DNA of 64,000 bases from 13-2-20CM-66-19 sp963824395 (GCA_963824395.1 CAWGPF010000005.1:1054001-1118000); one strand, 5' to 3'. Positions 28,079 to 39,783 are shown, numbered from the stretch's first letter. Notes: generated from the sequence alone by a model not told the origin. A program made the numbers and translations.

Positions 28079-28681
28079 CTACAGGGTCTGCGGTGTGGCG
28101 CCTGCGCCCGGGAGCGCCGCGCGCCGGCGCAGCGCCGCGCCGAGCGCCATCAGGGCGCTGCCTTCGAACACCAGGTCGATCCCGACTGCCAGCCCGAGGA
28201 ACCACAGGCTCGATGCGGGCAGCTGGGCGAGCAGCATCACCCCAAGAGCGATGCCGATGATCCCCGAGAGTGCCGTCCAGCCCCACTGCGGGAAGCGCAG
28301 GCTCGCCGCGCCCACCCCGCGGAACACGCCGCCGACGATGAAGAGGGTCGCGAGCAGCAGCGTGAGCGTCAGGGCACCCAGCAGGGGGTTACGGAGGAGA
28401 AGGAACCCCGTCACTACCCGCAGCACCGCGCTCAGGAGGTACAGCAAGAAGCCGGTCCAGGTGCGGGTGCGGAAGGCGTGCACCAGGGCGATCACGCCGC
28501 TGATGAGGAGCAGCCAGCCGAGCACGATTACGGTGATCAGCGTGGTCTCGACCTCTCCCAGGATGCACACAACGCCGAGGAGAACGAGCGCGACGCCAAG
28601 CGCGACGAACCAGCCCCAGGCGCGGTGCAGGTGTTCAAGGCCGAGCGCCAAGGATCCGGTGAAGGGTTTGGTGTCTGTCAT
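28079..28681 (-). CDS. HdeD-like DUF308 membrane protein
   Basis: 200 residues with six membrane segments in three hairpin pairs, the DUF308/HdeD layout. The N-terminal cytoplasmic stretch is followed by WGWFVALGVALVLLGVVCIL, and later pairs repeat Gly-rich helices (LLATLFIVGGVFRGV, SGIIGIALGVMLLA). The start at 28681 is chosen because it gives a short polar N-terminus; an upstream GTG/ATG extension would be polar and has no better ribosome site. HdeD is linked to acid resistance at high cell density in E. coli; function here is inferred only by family. Confidence 0.85.
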   Translation of the reverse strand: MTDTKPFTGSLALGLEHLHRAWGWFVALGVALVLLGVVCILGEVETTLITVIVLGWLLLISGVIALVHAFRTRTWTGFLLYLLSAVLRVVTGFLLLRNPLLGALTLTLLLATLFIVGGVFRGVGAASLRFPQWGWTALSGIIGIALGVMLLAQLPASSLWFLGLAVGIDLVFEGSALMALGAALRRRAALPGAGATPQTL

Positions 28682-28813
28682 GGTCCATACCTCTTGTTCG
28701 AATTCGCAGGACCGCCGCCAGGGACGCGTACCGCCCCGCAGGACCAAACGAGCATGGCCGAAGGAGATGACAAGTGCAACGGGACCAGTGCCGCACCGCA
28801 GGAGCAGGCAGCC

Positions 28814-29704
28814 TCAGGCGCGCGGCTGTGCCAGGACCTGCACCCAGTAGAGCCCATGGCGCGCCCCATGCCCCGCGGCGAGGGCGAGGCCCATCTCACC
28901 GAAACGCGGATCCATGATGTTTTCACAGTGACCGGGGCTGTCGAGCCAGCCGCGCATGACTTCATCAACGCTCCGCGGGCCGTAGGCGATGTTCTCACCG
29001 ACGAGCTTCTCCTTGTACCCGACGGCGCGCACGCGGTCGGCCGGGGAGTGCCCGCTTCTGTCCTCGTGCTCGAAGTAGCTGTGTTCGGCCATGTCGCTCG
29101 CATGCCCCAGCGCTACGCTCGCGAGCGTTCCCGAAAGACTCAGCGGGGGCACCGGGGCAAAGGACTTCGCGCCACAGCGCGTGCCCTGCGCCCGTACCTC
29201 ATTCACCAGCGCCAGCGCGCGCACGGACAGCTCCGGCGCCCTCCCCGGCGGCGGTGCAGGCGGTGCATACGCGCGCTGCTGCACGAACTGGCCCCGCGGG
29301 TTTGGGTGCGATTCCACGGCGGCAGCCAGCACCAGCCAGGCGTCCGGGGCGCGCTCGAAGACGCCGACCTCGCGCAGCGCCGGGTTCGTAAGGGCGGCGC
29401 AGTGGCTGCTGCTGAGGGTCTGCGACATCGCGGTACCGCCGGCGCGAACGTGCACACCGGTGACGGCGCCTGCGGCGAAGCCCTGGTGGGCGGCCAGCTG
29501 CACCAGTGGCTCCCCGCCTGCCCACCGCGCGGCGAGCTCATCGAGCGCGCCGCTGTGGCGCAGCGGCGCGGCGAGCGCCGCATGTCCACCGCAGCCGCCG
29601 GCGCGCACGGTGGCGACCGCACCGAGTGCGTCCGCGCGCGCGGCGCCGGCGGCCAGCATCAGCACCAAGAGCGCCCACATCCGCAGGGGAATCGCTGAAT
29701 CCAT
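28814..29704 (-). CDS. CAP-domain (SCP/PR-1-like) exported protein
   Basis: 296 residues: signal peptide (about 1-24), an N-terminal domain of ~130 residues I do not recognise, a short Pro-rich linker (APPAPPPGRAP), and a C-terminal CAP domain. CAP landmarks are GHASDMAEHSYFEHEDRSG, the GENIAYG motif and WLDSPGHCENIMDP, including the conserved His and Glu residues of the cavity. Bacterial CAP proteins are secreted or periplasmic, with roles from lipid binding to peptide cleavage; none can be assigned. It is probably the first gene of a minus-strand pair with the HdeD-like gene, which starts 133 bases further on. Confidence 0.85.
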   Translation of the reverse strand: MDSAIPLRMWALLVLMLAAGAARADALGAVATVRAGGCGGHAALAAPLRHSGALDELAARWAGGEPLVQLAAHQGFAAGAVTGVHVRAGGTAMSQTLSSSHCAALTNPALREVGVFERAPDAWLVLAAAVESHPNPRGQFVQQRAYAPPAPPPGRAPELSVRALALVNEVRAQGTRCGAKSFAPVPPLSLSGTLASVALGHASDMAEHSYFEHEDRSGHSPADRVRAVGYKEKLVGENIAYGPRSVDEVMRGWLDSPGHCENIMDPRFGEMGLALAAGHGARHGLYWVQVLAQPRA

Positions 29705-29952
29705 GGCAGGCTCCCGTCACTCCTGTAGCGCGCCGCAGCGCCACCGGCATGTACCGATGCGCGGCAGGCTACCGAAGGAACGCCGCGCCTGGCAGGAGGA
29801 TGACCGGGCGCTGCGGCGGCCGTCACACAAATCAGCCGCATCCCTGGGCCCAACCCCCTCAAACGAGAGAGGAACTTTATGACTTAATCGCCATCCGCTC
29901 TCCCTCGCGCGGGGGCGGTCGCGAGGTCGGCCGCTGCCTAAACTGGCCCACC

Positions 29953-30054
29953 ATGAACTGGTGGACAATGGAATTCGTGGTAGTGGATGTGGGCGCCACC
30001 CTGGTGCTGCTGGGTGGGTACCTGGCGCTCATGATCCGCAAGGCCGTGCTCTAG
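29953..30054 (+). CDS. Candidate 33-residue membrane microprotein
   Basis: A 34-codon frame whose product is MNWWTMEFVVVDVG followed by a hydrophobic segment (ATLVLLGGYLALMI, about 15-28) and a basic tail RKAV: one membrane span with a positive C-terminal end. A -10-like TAAACT lies 8 bases before the ATG, with no Shine-Dalgarno sequence, so it would be a leaderless message. It stands alone between the divergent CAP gene and the convergent aminotransferase. No function is assigned; a chance frame is possible. Confidence 0.45.
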   Translation: MNWWTMEFVVVDVGATLVLLGGYLALMIRKAVL

Positions 30055-30083
30055 CGGGCGCAGCCTGCCGCGGGGGGCGACGC

Positions 30084-31460
30084 TCAGCCGCGCAGCTCGC
30101 CGAGCACCTCACCGAGGCGTTCGATCTCGCCTGGGGTGTTGTAGTGCACGAGTGAGACGCGCACCGCGCCGCTCTCGACGCTCAGCCCGAGGCGCTTCAT
30201 GAGACGCGGCGCGTACATGTGACCATCGCGGAGACCGATGCCTGCGCGCGCGGCGGCCTCGGTGACCCTCGCAGGGCTAATCCCGGGAAGGTTGAACAGC
30301 ACCGTCGGCACGCGCTCGGCCAGGCGCGCATCGCTGCTGATGCCATAGATCGTGGCACCGCTGGCGCGCAGCACCCTCAGGAGTGCAAGCGAGAGTGTCT
30401 GCTCGTAGGCCTGGATGGCGCTCATCGCACCGCGGATGTCCTCCCGCAGGGTGCGCGGCTCGGCCACGCGTCCGCCCAGGAGACGGCCGAGCTGTGCCAG
30501 GTAGTCGACCGCGGCCGCCATTCCCGCCACGTTCTCGTAGATGAAAGTGCCGGCCTCGATCTTGCCCGGGGGCGCATCGGGGATGAAGTCCTCGCGGAAG
30601 GTGGGCAGCTGCTCGAGCAGCTCGTAGCGGCCCCACATGAAGCCCATGTGGGGGGAAAACACCTTGTAGCCCGAGCACACGAGGTAGTCGCAGCCGAGCT
30701 CCTGCACGTCGATCGGCCCGTGGGGACTGAAGTGCACGCTGTCGAGGAAGATCTGCGCGCCGGCCGCGTGCGCCAGATCCGCCGCGGTCCTCACATCGAC
30801 GATGCTGCCGAGCGCGTTGGAGGCGAACGCGCAGGCGACCAGCCGCGTGCGCTCGCTCAGCAGCGGCGCGAGGTCCTCGGTGTGCAGGCACCCATCATCG
30901 CGCACCTTCCACCAGCGAAACGTCGCCCCCATGCGCTCGAGCACCAGCCAGGTGGCGACGTTCGCCTCATGATCGAGGTCGGTGAGGATGAATTCGTTGC
31001 GGGCGCCGAGGGGCTGCCCGATGGCCAGACTCACGAGGCGTATGAAGGAGGTCGCGTTCATCCCGAAGGCGACCTCCTCGGGCCGGCGGGCATTCAGCAG
31101 CGCCGCCACCTTGACCCGTGCGCGCGCGATGCTCTCATCCACGGCGATGCTCCGGGGGTAGCGGCCGCCGCGCTGCACGTTGCGCTCCAGCAGATGCTCG
31201 TTCACTGCGTCCAGCACGAGCTGCGGCACCTGGGCCCCGGCCGCGTTGTCGAAGAAGATGAAGGCGCCGGCGCGCCCGAGCGCCGGGAACTGCGCGCGCA
31301 GTGCGGCCACCGGGAACTCTTCGGCCGCGGGGACGGCCGCCACCGCGCCAACGCTCACCGCCCCGCTCCGCTTTGCGTCGTTTGCTCGTGCATGTGCCGT
31401 AAAATCATAGCCGCTCCCTGGCGCACCCCGGCACGAAATTAGGCCGTCGGTACTATTCAC
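30084..31460 (-). CDS. Class V aminotransferase / cysteine desulfurase-like PLP enzyme
   Basis: 458 residues from a GTG at 31460. Conserved homology begins near residue 47 (EEFPVAALRAQFPAL), so the true start may be a later GTG. The fold-type I core has the substrate-site FFDNAAGAQVP, LDSVHFSPHGP with the PLP-binding Asp, and the Schiff-base lysine in CSGYKVFSPHMGF. Members act on cysteine, selenocysteine, kynurenine or similar amino acids; this resembles the cysteine-desulfurase-like group that does not belong to housekeeping Isc/Suf operons. It lies 20 bases downstream of a second class V aminotransferase and an amino-acid permease, suggesting use of one imported amino acid. Confidence 0.85.
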   Translation of the reverse strand: MNSTDGLISCRGAPGSGYDFTAHARANDAKRSGAVSVGAVAAVPAAEEFPVAALRAQFPALGRAGAFIFFDNAAGAQVPQLVLDAVNEHLLERNVQRGGRYPRSIAVDESIARARVKVAALLNARRPEEVAFGMNATSFIRLVSLAIGQPLGARNEFILTDLDHEANVATWLVLERMGATFRWWKVRDDGCLHTEDLAPLLSERTRLVACAFASNALGSIVDVRTAADLAHAAGAQIFLDSVHFSPHGPIDVQELGCDYLVCSGYKVFSPHMGFMWGRYELLEQLPTFREDFIPDAPPGKIEAGTFIYENVAGMAAAVDYLAQLGRLLGGRVAEPRTLREDIRGAMSAIQAYEQTLSLALLRVLRASGATIYGISSDARLAERVPTVLFNLPGISPARVTEAAARAGIGLRDGHMYAPRLMKRLGLSVESGAVRVSLVHYNTPGEIERLGEVLGELRG

Positions 31461-31480
31461 GCCGCGGCGGCGGGCCTCGT

Positions 31481-32634
31481 TCAGGCCGCAGCGTAGAAGC
31501 GCGTGCGCTGCGCGCGCATCGCCTCGAGGAAGCGGTCGATATCCGCGTCGCTGTTGTAGAAATGCACCGTGGCACGGATGTTGTTGTCCCGGAACGAGGT
31601 CACGATGTCCTCCTGCGTCAGCCGCGCAAAGAGCTCCGCGGTGTCGCGCGAGGGAATCGCCACCATCGGCCCGCGCCGGTCATCCTCCGCGGGCGTCACG
31701 GCCGGCCATCCCATGGCCTCAAGGCCGGTAAGGCAGCGCCGTGTCAGCTGCCGCACGCGCGCCTCGATGGCATCGGTGCCCACCTCCAGGATGATCTTGA
31801 GGCCGGCTTCCGCGGCGTAGCAGTTCACGACCGCCGGCGTTCCGGCCTCGAAGCGCCGCGCGGTCGGGGACGGACGGTTGGCCGTGATGTCCATGGCGGT
31901 GATGCGCTCCTGGGCAAACCAGCCGGAGTTGGAGGGTACGAGTTCGCGGATCAGCGCATCGCGCACGTAGAGAAAACCGATGCCGGCGGTGCCGAGCAGG
32001 TACTTGAGCATCCCGCCAACGGCGAAATCGACATCCAGTGCCTTTACATCCACAGTCAGGCCGCCGACCGCCTGGTAGCAGTCGAGCAGCACGCGCACAC
32101 CCCTGGCGTGTGCGAGCTTCACGATGCCCTCGATGTCCAGGCGCGCGCCGTTCCTGAAACACACCTGGGTGACCGCCACCAGCTGCGTCTCCTCGTCGAT
32201 CGCGCGCGCGAAGTGCTCGAGCGGGATGTAGCCATCGGCTGCCCGCGGCACGTGCACGACACGCGCGCCGCGCGGCTCCTGGGCATGCCAGATCTGCGCG
32301 TTGGTCGGGAACTCGAAGTCGCTCACCACGACCTTGTTGCGCCGGCCTCTGAAGTCGAGCGCGCTCGCGAGCGCATTGATGCCGGCGGAGGCCGAGGCGG
32401 TGACGGCAATCTCATCCGGGGCGGCGCGTAGCACGGCCGCGATCGCGGCACGCACCGCCTCGTTCTTCATGACCCACACGTCCCAGTTCGCGCCCACCGC
32501 GAGACGGTCGTCCATATAGAGGTTGATGGCATCGCGCACGCTGTCCGCCAGTGCGCAGTACGAGCCGCTGTTAAGATAGGTCTTGCGCTCGAGCACGGGG
32601 AACCTGCGCCGCAGCGCTCCAAAGTCGGTGTCAT
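31481..32634 (-). CDS. Second class V aminotransferase (apparent fusion to the upstream permease)
   Basis: About 384 residues. The conserved part begins RRRFPVLERKTYLNSGSYCAL; PLP-site features are LLDCYQAVGGLTVDV and the lysine in GGMLKYLLGTAGIG. As the sequence stands, this frame runs uninterrupted from the permease frame, making an apparent fusion. However a good ribosome site (AAGAGGA, 32651-32645) and ATG at 32634 lie one frame off; restoring a single T in the TTT run (AAA at 32621-32623 on the plus strand) would put that ATG in frame and end the permease soon after. I therefore read it as a separate gene with a one-base loss near its start. Kynureninase- or epimerase-like function is possible but unproven. 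Confidence 0.75.
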
Positions 32635-32636
32635 GG

Positions 32637-34073
32637 CTAACATATCCTCTTGCATCGGTGGGGCCATGCGATTCGGCAGCGGCCGGAGCGTCGCGCGGCC
32701 ACGGCCGTGCGGTGGCGTGCCTTCCACAGAAATAGGCCACCGTGATCAGGATCAGCCACGGCACCCCGTATACCCAGGACACATAGAGATTGGGGTCGAA
32801 TCCCATGGTGACGAGGATCGCCGCAAGGAGCGCGAGTCCTGCGTACTGCATCCAGGGGAAAAATGGCATGCGCACCGGCAGGTCCGCGGGCCGATTGCGG
32901 CGCCGGAAGCTCAGGTGGCTTGCCAGGATGAACATCCATACCAGGATCGCGGCAAACAGCGCCACGCCCAGAAGATATCCATAGGCGTTGGGCGTAAAGA
33001 TCGACACGCCCGCGGCGACCAGGATGCAGGCGCCGGAGGTGAGGATCGCGACCACCGGGCTGCCCTTGCCGCTGAGCGTGCCGAGCCGGCGGGGCGCATA
33101 ACTGCCCCGGGCGAGCGAGAACAGCATGCGCGAGCACAGGTAGATGTTGGTGTTCATGCTGGAGAGCGCCGCACTGATGACGACAAAGTTCATGATGCCG
33201 GCGGCGTGCACGATGCCCGAATGCTCGAACACGCTCACGAACGGGCTTTGCGCCACCACCGTCACCCCGGTCGCGGTCCAGGGCACGGTGGTGACGATGA
33301 TGGTGACGGCGAGCACATAGAAGAGGAACAGCCGGAACACCATGGTGCGCAAGGCAGCGGGGATCGCCACCCGTGGGTTCCTGGCCTCCCCGGAGGTCAC
33401 GGCGATCACCTCGATGCCGTTGAAGGAAAAGATGCCGACGATTACCGCCATCCACACGCCGGTGAGTCCCTTGGGGTAGAACCCGCCCGGCAGGCCGTTA
33501 AGGTTATGGAACCCCACCGCCGGGGTGCCAACGCCGAGGATGGTGGCGGTGCCGAGGATGATGAAGAGCACGATCGCGGTGACCTTGATCAGTGCGAACC
33601 AGGACTCCACGGTGCCGAAGTTGTTGACCGAGCGTGAATTGAAATACAGCAGCACCAGGCAGAAGCCGAGCGACCAGGCCCACACGGGCATCCAGCGGGA
33701 ACCAGAACTGCATGTAAAGGCCGGCTGCCACCGACTCCCCGCCGATGGCGATCACCTGCGCGATCCAGTAGGTGTAGCGCACCACGAATCCTGCCCAGGG
33801 ATTGAGGTAGGTCTCAGCATAGGTGCCGAAGGAGCCCGCGGTCGGGTGCACCACCGCCATCTCCGAGAGGCTGAACACCATGACGAGCGCGACGAAGCCG
33901 GCGATGACGTAGCTCAGGATCACGGCCGGACCCGCGTAGCCGATCGCAAGGCCACTGCCCATGAAGAGCCCGGTGCCGATCGCCCCGCCGAGTCCGATCA
34001 TGACGATCTGCGTCTTGCTCAGCCCGCGCTTGAGCCCGCTCTCGCGCTCGCTGATCTCGGCCGCCGTGCTCAT
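32637..34073 (-). pseudogene. APC-family amino-acid permease, frameshifted
   Basis: An amino-acid/polyamine/organocation permease. The N-terminal half (ATG at 34073) has SKTQIVMIGLGGAIGTGLFMG and VHPTAGSFGTYAETYLNPWAG. The rest (RSVNNFGTVESWFALIKV, FNGIEVIAVTSGEARNP) lies in another frame, changing over at 33689-33693. Removing one base there (CTGGATG to CTGATG) restores WFPLMPVWAWSLGF, a close fit to the family. Eleven to twelve spans are present in total. The 3' end is unclear because the frame continues into the aminotransferase; an alternative frame stops at 32637. It would import the amino acid used by the two aminotransferases. Sequencing error versus true pseudogene cannot be told apart here. 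Confidence 0.75.
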
Positions 34074-34503
34074 GCGGCCGCCTGCTCGTCGGCGGGGGTT
34101 TACCCTCCTCACGATCGCGGTGCAACGCGATGAGCGCGGCGCTTCCTGACTTGCATCGAGCGGGCTGGCGTGAACTCTGTCATAGGGGTCGGTTTCCCTT
34201 AACCACAATTCGGCACAGTCCTCGAACCATGTACCGCCGCGGGTGTTCGCGGAGCGCTCGCCAAAGACGCCGTCCGGACGGTGCACCCAAACCGTAACAC
34301 GGGTTAGGCTAAGCACGCAGGCTGCTTTTAGCCCGTCGGGACTAGAAATTCTATGGTCGCGCCCTCCGCCATCTGGCATCAATGTTCCCCGTGACACAGA
34401 CAGCACGTGGTCACGTGACAAGGCCAAGAGCGCTGCGCGCGCGAGGACTGCGGACACCCGAGTCGCCGCGCCGCACAGCGGCCGTGCCAGAGGACAGTGA
34501 GAT
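34074..34503. other. Divergent intergenic region between permease and amidase
   Basis: 430 bases with no supportable gene. It should carry divergent promoters for the permease (minus) and the amidase (plus). I see GC palindromes such as CGTCCGGACGG near 34270, but no clear operator or riboswitch. Confidence 0.4.
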
Positions 34504-36069
34504 ATGAATCGGCGAGAATTTCTTGAAACATTCGGGGCGGCCACCATCGCTGCCGGCAGCAGCCCGGCAAGTACGGCTGCCGCGGCGCGCGATGCTGCTT
34601 TCGACCCCAGCGAAAGAACCATTGCAGAACTGAACAGTGCTCAGGCGCAGGGTCGCGTAAGCGCTACCGCCCTGACGCAAGCGTATCTGGACCGCATCGA
34701 ACGCTACGATCGCCGCGGCCCCAGGCTCGGCGCGGTCCTCGCCCTCAACCCGGACGCGCTGGGTGCGGCACAGCGGCTCGAGGCCGAGCGACGCAACGGC
34801 AAGCTGCGCGGGCCGCTGCACGGTATACCGCTGCTCATCAAGGACAACATCGAGACCCTGGATCCGATGCCGACCACCGCAGGCTCCCTGGCACTGGTCA
34901 CGGCCCGGCACAGCGCAGATGCCCCCGTGGTTGCGCGCCTGCGGGCCGCCGGCGCCGTGATACTCGGAAAGGCTAACCTCAGTGAGTGGGCAAATGCCCG
35001 ATCCAGCCGCTCGGTGAGCGGCTGGAGTGGCGTGGGCGGACAGACGCGCTGCCCCTACGATCCCACACGCAATCCCTCCGGCTCCAGCGCCGGACCCGCG
35101 GCGGGCACGGCCGCCAATCTGTGCGCGGCGGCGATCGGCTCGGAGACTGACGGGTCGATTCTTGCGCCGGCTTCGATCAACGGGCTGGTCGGTCTCAAAC
35201 CCACGGTGGGCTTGGTGAGTGGCCTCGGAGTGGTACCGATCACCACCCGTCAGGACACGACCGGACCGATGACGCGTACCGTCGCCGACGCTGCACTGCT
35301 TCTGGAGTCGATGGCCGAGCCGAGCGTGCATTGGGACGGCATTGCCGCTCTTGAGGCAGCGCCGCGCGGCCTCAGGCTCGGGCTGCTGGCGCCGCCGAGT
35401 TCCACACATCCGGAGGTTCTCAAGCAATCGCAGGAGTGGTTCAAGCTGCTCGAGCAGGCCGGCTGCACCCTCATCGACGTGCCCACGCCTCCGGGCTGGG
35501 CGACGCTGCAGGAAGAAGAGTACGTCGTGGCTCTTTATGAATTTAAGGCCGATCTGAACGCGTACCTCGCGCGCTTTAACGGCTCGTTGCCGGTGCGCAC
35601 GCTCGCCGACCTGATCCGGTTCAACGAGAATCACGCGGCGCAGGAAATGCCGTTTTTCGGGCAGGAGCTGTTCCTCCAGGCCGAGGGTTATGGCCCGCTG
35701 ACGACGCCGGCCTACCGGAAAGGACTCAGGCACATGCTGGATATAGCCGACACCCAGGGCCTGAGTGCCATATTTGAAAAGCACCGGGTCGATGCACTGG
35801 TGGCCTCCGGTAACGGGCCGGCAGAGCTGATCGATCACGTCTGGGGAGACCGCTATGAGAACAGCGGCGGCTGGCCGACGATGTGCTCGGCGGCGGCAAT
35901 TGCGGGCTGGCCGAGCCTCACAGTGCCTGCCGGCTTCGTCATGGGGCTGCCTGTCGGGATTCACTTCGTCGCGCCGCGCTTCAGGGAGGGCCGACTCCTG
36001 CAGATCGGCCGCAGCTTCGAGCGTGCCCGACGCGCGCGCCGGCCGCCGAACCTCGACCAGCAGGCCTGA
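34504..36069 (+). CDS. Amidase-signature hydrolase with Tat signal
   Basis: 521 residues. A twin-arginine leader (MNRREFLETFGAATIAAGSS) predicts export to the periplasm. The amidase signature is intact: Lys113 in LIKDN, cis-Ser194 in PSGSSAGP, and nucleophile Ser218 in SETDGSI, with the 24-residue Ser-Ser spacing of the family. It hydrolyses an amide or peptide-amide bond. It is flanked by an amino-acid permease and a TonB receptor, which suggests a scavenging path: receptor uptake, periplasmic amide cleavage, permease import. The substrate is unknown. A hairpin follows the gene. Confidence 0.9.
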   Translation: MNRREFLETFGAATIAAGSSPASTAAAARDAAFDPSERTIAELNSAQAQGRVSATALTQAYLDRIERYDRRGPRLGAVLALNPDALGAAQRLEAERRNGKLRGPLHGIPLLIKDNIETLDPMPTTAGSLALVTARHSADAPVVARLRAAGAVILGKANLSEWANARSSRSVSGWSGVGGQTRCPYDPTRNPSGSSAGPAAGTAANLCAAAIGSETDGSILAPASINGLVGLKPTVGLVSGLGVVPITTRQDTTGPMTRTVADAALLLESMAEPSVHWDGIAALEAAPRGLRLGLLAPPSSTHPEVLKQSQEWFKLLEQAGCTLIDVPTPPGWATLQEEEYVVALYEFKADLNAYLARFNGSLPVRTLADLIRFNENHAAQEMPFFGQELFLQAEGYGPLTTPAYRKGLRHMLDIADTQGLSAIFEKHRVDALVASGNGPAELIDHVWGDRYENSGGWPTMCSAAAIAGWPSLTVPAGFVMGLPVGIHFVAPRFREGRLLQIGRSFERARRARRPPNLDQQA

Positions 36070-36147
36070 GTTCGCTCCTGCTGACAGGCCAGCCTGGCGA
36101 GCGGCCGAATCATCGTCCTCCGGATGAGTGCCGCGCCGCCTGCCGCG

Positions 36148-36175
36148 GCGGCACGATCGGATCGGATCGTGCCGC
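36148..36175. terminator. Hairpin between convergent amidase and TonB receptor
   Basis: A perfect 11-bp stem (GCGGCACGATC at 36148-36158 with 36165-36175) and 6-base loop, 78 bases past the amidase stop and 29 bases past the TonB receptor stop. No U-tract on either side. Confidence 0.5.
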
Positions 36176-36204
36176 ACGGCACGCCAGGAACGTGGGGGCG
36201 CGCC

Positions 36205-38552
<2,348 letters not shown>

Positions 38553-38592
38553 GATGTAATCCCCGTAACGTCGTTCTAGTTAAGAGTCCGCA

Positions 38593-38624
38593 GGGGGCCG
38601 CGCGCGATGCGACGCGCCGGCCCT
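38593..38624 (-). terminator. Imperfect GC hairpin after the CDGSH-cupin gene
   Basis: A GC-rich imperfect inverted repeat (GGGGCCGCGCG against CGCGCCGGCCCT) just past the stop codon at 38630, between this gene and the downstream TonB receptor gene. The minus side is followed by CTGCGGACTCTTAACT, not a true U-tract. Confidence 0.35.
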
Positions 38625-38629
38625 CCCCT

Positions 38630-39688
38630 TCAGTCGTAGTAGTTGATGCTCGGATTGTCCCCCGGGCAGATCACGCCCACGACGTCGATGCCGTCGGCGG
38701 AGGTCGCCTCGAGCGAGTGCAGCTGCTTGCGCGGCAGGAAGATCACATCCCCGGCCCGCACGTCGGTCTTGCGATCCTCGGTCCACATGCACCCCTCCCC
38801 CGCGAGCACGATGATCGCCTCCTCGTAGAGGTGGCGGTGCGGGGCGGCCTTGGAGCGCGGGATGTGGCCGATGAACTGCGTGATGACGTTGGAGCCGATG
38901 CGCTTGTCCACCAGCACCTGGAAGTAGCGCGAGCCCATGGCGGTGCGTTGCTCGGCATCCACAGAGACCACACGCTCAGCGAAACTCGCGTCGAAGTTCT
39001 GCGGCATCTGCAGTGGCCAGCTGAGTTCCCCGAGCGGACAGGCGAGCGCAAATACCCGTAGCGCCTGCCCGCTCCTGGGCGTGAACTGCATGGCCTCGCC
39101 GGGGCGGATGTGCACGCCATCCGTCGCCCGCACCTCGAAGCTGCGCCCGGAGATGTTGACCGCGCCGGCACCGGCGACGACGAAAAGGATCACGTCGCGC
39201 TCACCGAACGCGAGCACCGGGGAGGCACCGTTTTCGGTCTCGAGCAGCACCTGGGTCTGGTAGAGCGCCCCGAGGTCCGCCGTCACGAGGTAGCGGTAGG
39301 TCAGGTGGCCGCGGCGGGCAGCTTCTGTGAGCGCCGGGCGCACCACGTAGCAGGTACCGTTGAGCCTCGCCCGTGGCCCGTCGCGCTCAGTGACGAGCGG
39401 CACCTTGCGGTTCTCGGGGCTGCCAGGGTCATCCAGCGGCGAGCCGCCCGGCAGGTTCGTATGGGCGCCGTCGCAGAAGGGTGGCGTCTTTGTCTGTTTG
39501 CAGCCACAGAGGAGGACTTCCTCGTCGGCGGCGATCACCACCTTGACCGGCTCCAGGCCCGTCCCCTTGTGGGAACCATCGCAAAACGGCTGGTTCGCCG
39601 ATCGGCCACAGCTGCACCAGAAGTACGTCCGGCCGCCCTTGAGGGTTACCAGACAGGGTTTCGGCCGCGCAACAACCGGGTCCGTCAT
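38630..39688 (-). CDS. Double CDGSH iron-sulfur / double cupin fusion protein
   Basis: 352 residues. Two CDGSH [2Fe-2S] motifs stand at the N-terminus: Cys25, Cys27, Cys36, His40 (CSCGRSANQPFCDGSH) and Cys61, Cys63, Cys72, His76 (CGCKQTKTPPFCDGAH). Two cupin domains follow. The first (about 125-225) has no HxH metal motif. The second (about 255-352) has His284, His286, Glu290 and His324 (PHRHLYEEA ... LHSLE), a complete metal site. There is no signal peptide, so it is cytoplasmic. The layout suggests a metal-dependent dioxygenase or isomerase with a built-in electron-transfer or redox-sensing module. It lies downstream of TetR-iorB-iorA on the same strand, 95 bases from the TetR gene, and upstream of the broken TonB receptor. 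Confidence 0.85.
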   Translation of the reverse strand: MTDPVVARPKPCLVTLKGGRTYFWCSCGRSANQPFCDGSHKGTGLEPVKVVIAADEEVLLCGCKQTKTPPFCDGAHTNLPGGSPLDDPGSPENRKVPLVTERDGPRARLNGTCYVVRPALTEAARRGHLTYRYLVTADLGALYQTQVLLETENGASPVLAFGERDVILFVVAGAGAVNISGRSFEVRATDGVHIRPGEAMQFTPRSGQALRVFALACPLGELSWPLQMPQNFDASFAERVVSVDAEQRTAMGSRYFQVLVDKRIGSNVITQFIGHIPRSKAAPHRHLYEEAIIVLAGEGCMWTEDRKTDVRAGDVIFLPRKQLHSLEATSADGIDVVGVICPGDNPSINYYD

Positions 39689-39783
39689 ACGGCCGATCTT
39701 TCCCGAAGGCAGCGGTGCTTGTACAGACGCGCTTTAGGCTGGCCGGCCTAATGTGCGGGGCAGGCGCGCCCCAAGTTAGGGCA

